Source of the DNA: Haemonchus contortus
Lineage: Eukaryota; Nematoda; Chromadorea; Rhabditida; Trichostrongylidae
NCBI GenBank assembly: GCA_000469685.2
Contig: LS997564.1
Coordinates: 19,223,615-19,287,614 of the forward strand
Reading direction: 5' to 3'
Length of the DNA: 64,000 nucleotides
Position numbers and translations under genes: made by a program. Positions 24,470 through 34,409 of the stretch are shown here, piece after piece. Position 1 is the stretch's first letter. Each line of letters opens with the position of its first letter. A model generated the notes under the pieces. That model had not been told where the DNA came from, did not search any database, and saw only the letters and a program-made list of their open reading frames with translations.

Positions 24470-24580
24470 CAACTAAAAAAATAGTCACGTAAAAATAATA
24501 ATAAATAATCATCAATAAGTAATCATCATCGAAAATAAAAATATAATATTAACAACAAATAATAAAATAAAAAGTAATCA
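24470..24580. repeat. A/T-rich low-complexity tract
   Basis: Irregular ATAATAATAAATAATCATCA-type repetition over about 110 bp. No coding or structural signal was seen. Confidence 0.5.
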
Positions 24581-25220
24581 CTAAACTGGTCGCTTGCATT
24601 TCCCCGAAGTGAGCTGACTAATTCGCCTTTGTTACTTCAGTCACAAAAATCTTCAGTGGAGCCTAAAAGTTATACTTTTCGTAGGACCCATCTAGGGACG
24701 GGTCAGAGAGATTTGATAAGCGACTAGATAGCAGCTTAAAAGAGAAGATAATCACAATGGTAGGCTTCGAAAGGCTACTAAAACAGCAAGGTCTTCGAAT
24801 GACAAGGAAAAAAGTCGATAAAAAATCCAAAAAACCAATTTACTCTGATTTTCAAATAACACCTGAATATTGTACCTATTTGCATTATTGACTCCTTGAA
24901 TATGAAAAGAATAAATTGTAAATCAAGAAATGTTTTCCAAGCGAGCAAGTAAACAAGTTTGGTTAGATTTCTATTTCCGAATTTCAAAACAAACACCTCC
25001 ATGGATTGAATTCGATTTGATTCAAAGTGCACTGGCACTAATGATGCGCTTGATGACATTGAGACAGCACAGAAATGAAATAAGATGATCGATTGCAACT
25101 TTTGCAAATTAATTCTTTTTTTGGAATAGAATCCGTCAAGTTTCCTTTTACCCTATAACACCTCTAGTAGTCTAAAAAAAGGAATACTAACCAAAATGCA
25201 ACTATATTTCACCACATTAC

Positions 25221-25297
25221 CTGAACATATAAATAATGGATAAGTGGGCATAAATATTCATATTATATCGTAAACTACCGTACATGAAGTAAACAGA
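25221..25297 (-). CDS. Possible internal exon
   Basis: Acceptor AACATTTTCAG and donor TTCAG|GTAATG enclose 25 open codons (phase 0 in, phase 2 out) reading SVYFMYGSLRYNMNIYAHLS. A further frame downstream on the same strand (near 25010-25080, HFESNRIQSME before GTGTTT) could be the next exon. Composition is A/T-rich, so chance openness is a concern. Confidence 0.3.
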
Positions 25298-25696
25298 CTG
25301 AAAATGTTTAATATTGGTTACAATATATGTCTGTAAATATTCCTAGAGCACATTCATAATCTGAGCTTTGTATAAATGAGAATTCATTCCGTAAAATTCA
25401 ATTAGCATACCCTTCGATACAATTAAAAACATACAAATATAACTACGTGTTGTAAAAATTACAGAATCCGAAACTAAATTACCCGAAATAAAACTATAAT
25501 CTGAAATTTACGGTAATGAAGAGCTGTTTTTTTAAAATTTTGTTTTACACATCTTGTTAAATCCAATAGAGATTCAAAATACAAGTCTGTTCTTTGAAGA
25601 TCATTCAGTTATAATAATTGACACAATAATTAAGTAGTCGAATTTTTATTCCGAAGTCCTTCTTGGCAACCGTATCCTGAGAATTTTTTTTTTCAG

Positions 25697-25895
25697 AAAG
25701 GAAGTTGTGAAACTCGGAGAAATCGTTGCCATTCTATGGTCATTCGATGATGGCAGTAGAGAAACTGTCCATCCATTTCCCAATAACGATACCAACTATT
25801 TCAAAACACTGTTGAATCACTTACATGCAATAACAAATATAAAATGGATGAGTCATTCTGAAATGAATGATGCACCCGATGCCTATTTTGAATAA
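25697..25895 (+). CDS. Terminal exon of an unidentified gene
   Basis: A very strong acceptor (TTTTTTTTTTCAG) opens a frame of 65 codons ending in TAA at 25893-25895. It encodes VVKLGEIVAILWSFDDGSRE, then TVHPFPNNDTNYFKTLLNHL and IKWMSHSEMNDAP. The peptide is clearly protein-like. No upstream exon was identified in the preceding kilobases. A possible paralogue by general style is the terminal exon at 39576-39809, but they cannot be aligned reliably by eye. Confidence 0.5.
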
Positions 25896-26147
25896 TGAAC
25901 AGCTCCAAATGCATATTTGGCTTGCAAACTGCAAGCCTGCAAAAACATACAGTAGCGTTCAAAAGTCTTCGACCAAACGCTTCTTCAGCCGCTTTGCCCC
26001 GTCTTAATTCCTTTCTTACTCGATCTAATCATGCGATGTTTCGATGTGTAGCATGGGTGTATGGTGTATGGTGAATATTTACCACTACTGGCGTGCAATC
26101 TGACCATGTTGCAGGTATAACAAAGAGCTTGAACTCTAGGTTAACTA

Positions 26148-26717
26148 TTAGGTTGATGCATAATTATGCGATTTTTTCGCGGGTTTTTTTTTCTCTCAAT
26201 AGAATTTGAATATTGAGTTCGGATTTTTTCTAGAAATGATGTGCTTGGTTTCCTCTACAAAAATGAACTTAGAAAAACATCCGCATACCCGCGAATCAGG
26301 CTCTACTACTTCGAGAAAGGTTGGAAGGTGGCAGAGTCATCCCGCGATCTCAGTAACTTTTCGGCGATCGAACAATCAGCCAGAGCCAACCAAGAAATGG
26401 GATCTGCCCCTGAATCTGCCATATTCACCAGCAGAAACTTCTATGGAATATCTCGTCAACGTTCGCTCAAAAAATGGCTAGGGGATACAACTCTCGTCGA
26501 TTTGGATGACTTGATGGCCGATGTCAAGGCGTGGATCGCTCCCAACGATCAAAACTTCTTCGCTTCTGGAATCCGACTATCTAGCGAAAGGGAAGCAGAG
26601 TTTGACGTAGATGGTGGACATAATCCAGAGTAATTATTTGAACATTTTTTTGTTCAATATTTCTATTGTTTTTCAAGTAAAATGTGTAAAATCCGCAATA
26701 ATTATGCATCAACCTAA
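26148..26717 (+). mobile_element. Internally deleted mariner element, 570 bp
   Basis: Perfect 20-bp ends TTAGGTTGATGCATAATTAT (left) and its complement (right) are flanked by TA on both sides, the Tc1/mariner target. A full mariner is about 1.3 kb; this copy keeps the two ends and joins N-terminal to C-terminal transposase sequence. The catalytic DDD region is absent, so it can move only with a transposase supplied elsewhere. Its ends differ from those of the mariner at 49.1 kb, so it belongs to another subfamily. Confidence 0.75.
26241..26633 (+). CDS. Fused N-/C-terminal mariner transposase fragment, 130 codons
   Basis: The frame begins with a helix-turn-helix-like part (LGFLYKNELRK, IRLYYFEKGWKVAESSRDL) resembling the mariner DNA-binding N terminus, and ends with LMADVKAWIAPNDQNFFASG then GIRLSSEREAEF, which corresponds to the mariner C terminus (usually ...W..S....FF..GI..L..RW...). 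Everything between, including the three catalytic aspartates, is missing, yet the junction keeps the frame. The product, if made, could bind the ends without cutting. The start codon is uncertain: a second frame at 26206 overlaps. Confidence 0.5.
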   Translation: MLGFLYKNELRKTSAYPRIRLYYFEKGWKVAESSRDLSNFSAIEQSARANQEMGSAPESAIFTSRNFYGISRQRSLKKWLGDTTLVDLDDLMADVKAWIAPNDQNFFASGIRLSSEREAEFDVDGGHNPE

Positions 26718-27114
26718 TAGAAATACGGATGACTGCTCTTATAAGGCTTCTCTCCCTTTTGCCATAACTAAAGTGTACGAGCGTTAATGCCGAACATAGT
26801 GAAGGAGAAAAACGCGGTGCGTGCGAATAAGTGAATACGCCACCAACTTTGCTTTTAGCGAAGTCTGCTACCGCAAAAACACCTCGCTCTTAATTATATG
26901 GATAATGCTGCTTTGCATTCGAATAGTGTTGGATAGTGTGAAATATGCTTTAGTTGAAAATATCGAAGTGTCGTGCGATTTGGCGAATTGCGATTTCACT
27001 AGGGAAAAAAGCTATGAACGAAAAAGCGTAAAAGCGTTTGGCAGAAGACTTTTCAGCGCTACTGTATTTAGGCCGTGCATTCCAGAAAGTTTTTGAAGAG
27101 ATGAATTTTTGGTC

Positions 27115-27720
27115 CTAGCCCCGCTTCCATGTGCCAGCTCCGCCCCCTTCGAGGACTTAACTACATTTGTTCCAATTCCTCTCACCACTTTTTCCCGCGT
27201 TCTTGAACGTTTCTGAACAAAGTTATGAAACTGTAATCTAGGCCCCGCCCACTTTGGTGCAAACCCCGCCCACTTTCGGGATTTGACCACATTTGTCCCA
27301 TTACCTCTAACCACTTTTTTCCGCATTCTATAGCTTTTCCGAACGAAGTTACACTCATTTTTGAAAAGTAGCTTTCACCACAACGCACGCCCCGCCCCTC
27401 GTGGGCGGGGCTTCGCTATACTTGTGCATGCTCAGCACGCATAAGTCCTTGCTCACTCTTTTTATTTTTTTCCTGGCCTCGACGCCTTCGTTTAATCGAG
27501 TTATGAATCTCTGTGGAAAGTACCGCCCACTGCGAGAACGCTCCGCCCACCGCCGGTAAGTTTCCTTTATTTCGATTGTTGACCTATCCCTCACCTTTGC
27601 ACATTTTTTCCCGGTGTCTAGAATGTTATGAGACCGAATTAGAAGAATTCGCCCATGACCCCGCCTAATTCCGGCGCATGCCCCGCCCCTTGGGGCGGAG
27701 CTCCGCTATGCTCACATGTG
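27115..27720. repeat. GC-box tandem repeat with CCCCGCCC/GGGCGGGG hairpins
   Basis: Imperfect units of roughly 100-115 bp recur at least three times: 'CCCGCCCACTTT..', 'ATTTGTCCCATTACCTCTAACC', 'CACTTTTTCCCGC' and 'GAACAAAGTTATGAA'. Near 27395 and 27680 the GC boxes pair into compact hairpins (CCCCGCCCctcgtGGGCGGGG). A minus frame crosses it by virtue of the repetition and is not a gene. Function is unknown. Confidence 0.6.
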
Positions 27721-28314
27721 CTCTGTTGCACTTACCCTATGCTCAATTCACTCCAAACTTGACCCGACTTCTCTAGGTGTTTCCTAAGGTTATATCGAAT
27801 TATAATGTAATTATTATAATTATTAATTATCGCATAATGGCAAACCTATGAGCTAAATAAAATACAAGTATGGTATGGGTAAGAGGAGTGAAGCCTAAGC
27901 AAACAGTCTATTTTTGAGAGAATCCCTTGCTCTACAATTAGTGGAATCACTGAAGTCCCTGAAGCAACCCTATGTTGTGAGCAACATCTGAATGATGGAT
28001 CTTACCATTAGCCCCACCTTTACTAAACCAGCACCTGCCTCACACCTGGTCTAGCTTCACCACAATTGCATTGAATTCCCGTCAAGCCTTCAAAAAGTTA
28101 TTGACAAGAGATAAGGATTGTCATACTTTGCACAAATAACTGCGCAGTAGCTAAGTACCGTCAGTACCCAGGTGCTTCGGCAGCTTAAGTTCGACTCCAT
28201 TAAAAATATTTGTCAGGCTGGTGGAAGAAGGTGAGTTGTGCCCGGGCAAAGACTTCTAACTGAATCTGAAAGTTAATTTAGTGCTTGTGTGGGGTACTAG
28301 CACCCAACTTTCAG

Positions 28315-28476
28315 CTCAATCGCGCCATCGATCATAGGGAAGAAATATCGAAACTACTTCACAAAAAACCGAATTCGATCCGTTACCGTGAGGAAAGCAG
28401 AAGAATATGTAGACGTTTGGATTACCTCCTCCCAGAAGCGGTATACACGGGATCAAGTCAAGTTAAGGGGCGTTGA
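28315..28476 (+). CDS. Terminal exon of an unidentified gene
   Basis: The acceptor CCCAACTTTCAG is followed by 53 open codons and TGA. The peptide contains REEISKLLHKKPNSIRYREE, then RICRRLDYLLPEAVYTG. AATAAA lies about 100 bp after the stop (near 28580). Its last 24 bp overlap a minus-strand terminal exon, so two genes may converge tail-to-tail here. The family is not recognised. Confidence 0.5.
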   Translation, partial: LNRAIDHREEISKLLHKKPNSIRYREESRRICRRLDYLLPEAVYTGSSQVKGR

Positions 28477-28585
28477 ACAGGATTCCTCGGAGCACTTGAA
28501 TAAACACCCATCTGCTAGCAGTACATTAAGTGGTACGGTAGCGTAAATATAGTTGTGTACTCCCGCACATGGGTGAGAAATAAAA
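28453..28585 (-). CDS. Possible terminal exon, Cys-rich, overlapping the plus-strand exon
   Basis: Acceptor GGCTATTTTTCAG opens a 43-codon frame ending in TGA (28453-28455) that encodes ISHPCAGVHNYIYATVPLNV and DGCLFKCSEESCSTP, with five cysteines as in small extracellular modules. No AATAAA follows on this strand. The opposite-strand exon has the better polyadenylation context, so one of the two may be spurious. Confidence 0.35.
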
Positions 28586-28989
28586 CTGAAAAATAGCCAG
28601 GGCAGTCTGATCAATATAGGCCAAGTATAGTGTATGTAGTGTACAGAACGGCCAAGTAGAAGGAACAAAAAGTAATAACGAAAAGGAGCAGAGCTAGCTA
28701 GCTGACTGATTTGAAGCCGCTCAAGCGTGCGAGTTTTAGTATAGTAAATAGTTCAGCAACAACCAGAAACGAATTGTTTTTCGACAAATCTTTGAAAACT
28801 TATGTCCAAAACAAAAAATCGGAGAGATTAGTCTTACTCTGCTTTTACTCCTTAATTACTTCTGGTTTTGGACACGATGCCACGGTGCATTATTTACTTG
28901 TTTGTTGGTTTATTTGCTCGTCTGAATGAGATGCGTTTGCATTGTTCGTGGAGGCGAATATACCGATAAACAAGAAGATAATGCCAAAT

Positions 28990-29400
28990 CGAACCAGTTA
29001 TAGGTCGTGCGGATTGTACCTACCAAAAAATTCGCAATAGTCCGTAGTTCTTCCGGGATTTTCTGGAAGCTCCCACGGAGTTTATATGTAAAGACACTAC
29101 CAACGCGTATACGCATAACATATCCGGCTCCCTCCTCTTTGCTTATTGAGCCTTGACCAAAGTGTCAACCAATATTCAACACGTTCTTTTTAACGAGTTG
29201 GAATCCGGCCACTCCGCTGCTGAAACCCATTGGAACTTGGGTCAAGCATTTGGCCTTGAGACGCCGTCTAAGCTCTACAGTGCTCATGCCATCCCAAGGT
29301 TCACTGGCAGAAACGAAAAAAATCGAAAATAAAGCTCGACCAGGTCAACTGATTGGCATATCAGCCTTTTATAGTATTTTCGAGGGATCTTCTCGAAAAT
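28990..29400 (+). repeat. Second copy of the heat-shock-element repeat
   Basis: The plus strand of 29030-29260 aligns with the minus strand of 2735-2960 over more than 200 bp with moderate divergence. An inverted HSE-like TCTTCTCGAAAATCT stands near 29385, so this copy too may have arrays at both ends. Confidence 0.4.
29050..29090 (+). promoter_or_regulatory. Heat-shock-element array plus TATA-like box
   Basis: Five contiguous 5-bp units read cTTCc-gGGAt-tTTCt-gGAAg-cTCCc (29050-29074), three of them perfect, followed by TTTATATG at 29081. The layout equals that of the array at 2575-2606. No heat-shock gene is adjacent. Confidence 0.4.
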
Positions 29401-30513
29401 CTCAGTAGAAAACCGCACTCACGTGAAATTTTCGCAGACACTATCCGCACAACCAATAGAATAAAGGCTTGGAACCCTAAATATACCAGTAAGACTAAAA
29501 GTTACATGTTAATGCTCAGGACAAGAATCATGCATTGCACTCTAAGGACTCGAGGTGAGCAGACATTCACAGCATCTGCAGAAGTAGCGGGTAAAAAGGG
29601 CAGCAGGTGTACTTTTTGTTGAAATGCAAAATTCGACTCTGAACCAATCAATTCGTTCTATTTTAGGAGGAGGCGCGAACTCAATTGGATTTCGTTAAGC
29701 TCACAATGTACTTATGAATGGATCTGTTCAATAACTTGTTGATAGCAGGCTCACAGGCTTTTTCCCCTTTGCACCATATATCCATGGTGGAAAGATGGAT
29801 AACCTGTCAGGATATAAAAATAAATAACGCTTAAAAAAAGCATATCGCTCAGCTGCAACGGAGCTGACATGGCAAAGAAAACAGATGGAATAAGATTGGA
29901 AGGGAGACATTAGGTAGACGGCAGCCGGCATTGGGTAGAAACAAACAAAAAACGCTGGTGAAAATGGGATTTTTAATGAGGCCACAAAAAAAAGAACTTC
30001 GCAGAATTGAAAATAATGAATGCCATGAACAGAAATGCAGGGAAAAACAACAAAGAATAGAATATAGTAAAGTCGGGTGCAACACAATTCCTCCCTTGGA
30101 CGCTAAGCATTAGTACGAACAGCTTAGTCATACTACCCGAGACATGACGAAAGTCCTACGCACTCCAGAACAAATATTTGCTCACTTCGATTTTTTTTCA
30201 ATTTTGTAAAAGAAAAATTTCAATCTCGGTGTAGGCTTAACTTTGAAATCATGTAATTAACCCCCAGAGGACAACATTGAACATATTCTGCGCTGGGTCA
30301 CAGGAACATTCCCACGCTAACTCGCCTCGCCCGTTCGCTTTGTCCATTTTTATTTGTTCCACACATGAGTCTCAGAAAAGGCGTTCGAGAAGAAATGGGA
30401 GTGGGGGTTTCATAGGTCGCAGGTTTCATGGAGTCATGGGGTTATGGAGTGTATCTGCCAATGTTATTCTCCGTGCCTTGCTCCTATCAAAACCTTGGAG
30501 GAATTGTAGAGAA

Positions 30514-30665
30514 GCAGGTTCTACTGCTCCGGGTTCATTCCAAAAAACTCACAATCCGAATGTACAGGCAGCAGCAGTCCATCCAAACATGCTCCCCCCG
30601 CCTGTTCCCTTCCCTCCTGCACTCATCTCGATGTTTCAGAGGCGTCCTTCAGAGTTCCACGCATT
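30514..30665 (+). CDS. Possible proline-rich internal exon
   Basis: The frame ends at donor TTAG|GTATGA and encodes TAPGSFQKTHNPNVQAAAVH, then MLPPPVPFPPALISMFQRRP. The start is uncertain: acceptors at ATTGTAG (about 30507), AAGCAG (30516) or ATGTACAG (30568) all fit. Low-complexity Pro/Ala stretches suggest a disordered regulatory region. The surrounding 213-codon frame is not believed in full. Confidence 0.35.
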
Positions 30666-31374
30666 AGGTATGACTGATCCACCTTTTTTTGAGGTTTCTT
30701 TTTATATGAATTGGCTTAGGTCAAGTTCAGTGACTTTGCAAAACGTCCTTGACGAACATCCAACATCAGCCATTAATTCAGCTCAGCGGCGGCGACATAA
30801 GCACTTTATTGTCATCTTTGATTGCTTCGATGACGATCAAACACAACCAAATGCAAACGTCGTGGTCGTCGTACTCGTTCGCGGAGTTTCCGCATTCCGT
30901 CGTCGAATGGGTCTTTGAATTGTTTTTGCAAAGCGGAGAAACAATGGCGATGGGTTGAAGAAAACTCGGTTTGCACACCTCGAGAACTGACTCATGAGAA
31001 CGGTGTCGCTAGAACAAGTCAAACAGAACAGAATTCCTTGAGATTGGCTGAGTGTATCCGAAATTCCCATTGATGAATCGACCATGTCAGCTTGGAACGG
31101 CGATGGAACCTACGTCCTTTGGGCGTCTTCGTAACTTCAAAATCACTAAAAACCCGTTCAGAATCGATCCCCCGTGGAGGAGACGACAAAAAATCAATGA
31201 GAAAGTGTGGCGACTTTTTCCAGTGCACATTCAGAATAGTAGTAATGACACAAGAATGAACCCTGTAATCACACGGCTCATACCATAGCTTGAAAAACGA
31301 TATGATCCACCGTTGAGTGTTTCCGCCTCGGGTTAAATTTTTTGTTTTTTTCCTAAGTTCTAGAAAAAAATCCT

Positions 31375-31495
31375 TCTCCAAAGAGTCGATATCTATTTAG
31401 CAATCCTGATAAGTAGACGGAGCTGAGCGCATTGCTGATCTAGGTGGGATACGATCCAAGGACCATGTGTGTGGAAGTGTAGCCACCGCTTACTT
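31375..31495 (-). repeat. Fragment of the tRNA-like SINE
   Basis: The patch 'gggatacgatcc...accatgtgtgtgga..gtgtagcc' (31440-31490) equals the 5' end of the copy at 32.6 kb, including the 'gaccatgtgtgtgga' block. Only the tRNA-like head is present. Confidence 0.45.
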
Positions 31496-31989
31496 CGAAG
31501 ACTAATCAACAGAACGAATAGTATCTTGTTAGATTTACAAAAAGACAAAAGCTTTTAAACTTCTTCCTGGATTATACCGATCCAAGTGTTTAGAAAACTC
31601 TATAGTAACTTGTGATGTCGAAGAAATCTAATTCGACACGGGCTATAAAACGTTTGTATGACCTTGTGTGTTTATGTGTTTATGAGGTTGGAAAAAATGT
31701 CGAGGATCAGCCTACCAGAAATTTTCAAACTCATAACATTTTTCAGTGCACCCAGCCCCATCACAACGTCCTCTCCCCCAATAACGTTGCTTTTCTGAAG
31801 GGTCAAGAGGGTGCAAAAAAGACGTGTACGAACCACTAGCCGGGTGTCGTGCCAGTAGAAAACCATGGCGCTCGACATCTGATGTGGAGGAATCGAAGCG
31901 CACACCCCAACTCAGATCAAGAGAAGGTCGTACTCTTAGAATCTCCAAAAACACTCCGATCATTTACTGACACCTTTACTTCATAGACA

Positions 31990-32241
31990 AAGATGTGCTG
32001 TGACACTAGAATCGTTCTAAATGCTCCGTCTACATTGAATAAAATACATGGAAATATGAAACTGACGAAGCAGCAGAGAGATTTTCAAAAAATAAAGATT
32101 TGCCGACTGCAGGCTAAGGACTTTAAATTCGCCCCATCTTCCAATGTAAGCAGTGATTCAAATTCTGCAAGTCACTTTCCGATTTCCCACCCTTCTAGGT
32201 CTGCTCTTTTGCCCAGTTCTGAGCCCCAGAGAAATCCACCA
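31990..32241 (+). CDS. Possible internal exon, Ser-rich
   Basis: After TTACTTCATAG the frame is open through KQQRDFQKIKICRLQAKDFK and SNVSSDSNSASHFPISHPSR to donor CCAG|GTATTG. An alternative inside it is a 54-bp intron (GTAAGC at 32148 to CTTCTAG). A different frame downstream (about 32228-32341) reads ETKISIDFECNATYSIQKRI and ends at the strong donor GTAAGT. Which of these is used cannot be settled by eye. The composition suggests a disordered tail followed by a folded segment. Confidence 0.35.
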
Positions 32242-32364
32242 GGTATTGTTCAGAGGAAACCAAGATTTCCATTGACTTTGAATGTAATGCTACGTACAGT
32301 ATTCAGAAAAGGATACAGTCTAGAACGTTCATAGCGCAAACAGGTAAGTAAAGGCTGGAGGATA

Positions 32365-32640
32365 AAGTATTCGGGCATTGATTGATCCCGTCTGAGAATC
32401 GTCCTCGCATTCAACTTTCATTCGGAAATGTAATGGCGTAATGAATGGGTACGTGGTATGTAGAGCTTCCGATGACCAGCCGATGTACGAGTCAGTACTT
32501 TCATCCTTCCAGACGGTGAAGTACTATTAACCCGTTTCCGAAGAGATGAAAGGCCTAGTGGGCTTAGGTGGATATCGATCCAGGATTCGCACCCGCGACC
32601 ATGTGTGTGGATAGTGTGCCCCTTGCCACTACAGTACCTT
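32365..32640 (-). repeat. tRNA-like SINE copy
   Basis: Collinear with the copy at 18.2 kb: CATTCAACTTTCATTCGGAA, 'acgagtcagtactttcatcc', 'gatatcgatccaggattcgcac' and the damaged B box. It follows the candidate exon at 32.0-32.3 kb and may be intronic. Confidence 0.6.
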
Positions 32641-32649
32641 AGAAATTGG

Positions 32650-34130
32650 TTTGAAATATTTGAATAAATAATTCATTCAAGCATCTCAGGCATTTAAAGT
32701 AAAATGAATTGGCTATCAAGCTAAAAATAGAATCATGATGGCATTCCTTTTGCACAGTCGCGCTTAAAAATGCATTCACAAAAGCGGCTTCGCCTTAGGT
32801 TTTTACCACATGCAAATTCATGGCATTTGAATGCAGCAGTATGAATTCGCAAACAACTGATGACAAGAAACTACCACTTTTTTATTTCACTTGGCTCAAT
32901 CAAAAACGGTACGACGACAGTTCCTAACTTCTATCTTATTGCAACCTCAGCACTATCACCTGCGTTGTTAATATTTTCTGCTGCTCGAGATTTTCAGTTG
33001 TAATTGTATATCAAATCAACGGCCTGACTTTTCGACGCAATCGTCGCCTTCGGAAGTCTGAACGAAACTCGAGATGATTCATAATATCCAACCGTTTAAT
33101 TTCATCTAACATAACAACGACAAGTTCGGAACCTTTTAGAGAATTACCCACACCAAGGAAATGATACGGTGATATTGATTATTCTGGCATGTGCCATACA
33201 TCAAACTTGCAGTGAACTCGAATTCAACTGATTGAGTGGTTTGGGAGATATTTCAATCCTGAGTAAAAGTAGAGGATGATAGAAACGGTTGCGTTGTGAA
33301 GAAATGTTCAAGAACGTCACGCCAATCTGATCCTACAAATATAACTCGAGGGGTACCCCAATGAAGTGAGCAGTAGATTTCTGCTAATTTTCCCCAATAT
33401 TCTCAGAGCCTAAGAAAAGGTCGTGTGGTGAATGAACAAACCTATATGCTCGTCTGCATTCTGCTGCTATCTACCACATCGAAGGTGTCAAACATTCAAT
33501 ACAGAAATTTTTATTAACTCGTATAGTTGGGGGAAAACAACTTTCATGATTCGATGAAGGATTCCTCATCCCAGCCACCAGTCTTTAAAAGCGAAACACT
33601 ACTTTATACTAGGTTACAGATTTTGCGTCTCTAAAAATGTAATTACTAAAACGCTGCAAAATACTGAAGAGAAATCTGAGTAATTTCAGTGTCACTTTCG
33701 ATTTTCATTCGTTTTTTCGACTTTTCGCGGATTTCCGAACTTGTAAACCTTCTTCAAGAATGACAGAAAGCTGAATCAGAGGCCGTTGAAGAATCTTCAA
33801 CTTGTTCTTCGAAAATGAGACTCATATGTATAAATTATCAAAAATTATAATTCAAAAGGAAGACCTAATAGAGGAAGAAGATGGTCGCAAGGCTTTTTCA
33901 AGATTATTTCTGGCTTTTTTACAATCATGAAGTATGAGTAAACCTCATTAGAATTTTCGCAAAAAAAAAAACAAAAACCTCAAGAAATTTATAAGGACCA
34001 GAAATTCTTCAGGAAGTAAATGCAGTGATGTTGTGATGGGGAAATTGCAAGAAAGAAAAATTTGCGGAGGGCTCGGGCGTCACATGCAATGGCTGATCGT
34101 ACGTGTGCAGGTGTGTAACGGGAGAACAGA
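32650..34130. other. Stretch without a supportable gene
   Basis: A/T-rich sequence with no exon bounded by two good splice sites and no repeat with a second copy in the window noticed. Confidence 0.3.
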
Positions 34131-34139
34131 CGACAGCAG

Positions 34140-34400
34140 CGTGATATTGCGAGTTTGCTGTGGTCGCTTGCAGTCAGCCGGCCTGCAGATCGATTGAGGC
34201 GAAAATGCTGACTACTACTACTGGCTGCTGCTGTTGCAGCTTTTGCAAATGCAAACTGCAGCCAGCTGAGAAAGAAGAAAAAAGTCATCCGGCAATGGGC
34301 AGCAGCAGCAGGGATGACGACGTGGATGGGTGTGCTCAATTGGCGCGTTCGAGGTCGAACATCCATCCACAGCTGGCTGCTGTGGGCTGCGGACATTTCG
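34140..34400. other. CAG/CTG-rich, GC-rich island
   Basis: Both strands are open for about 100-135 codons because of repeated CTGCTG/GCAGCAG triplets; the plus frame would contain CCCCSFCKCK and SSSRDDDVDG. Such blocks often mark 5' regions of nematode genes, but no splice donor or leader supports a particular exon. Confidence 0.25.
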
Positions 34401-34409
34401 TTGTCGAGG

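Noticed and set aside
30277..30918. 213-codon plus frame taken as one gene
   Set aside because: Only the part before the donor at 30666 looks like coding sequence; the rest shows no conserved pattern and crosses likely splice sites.
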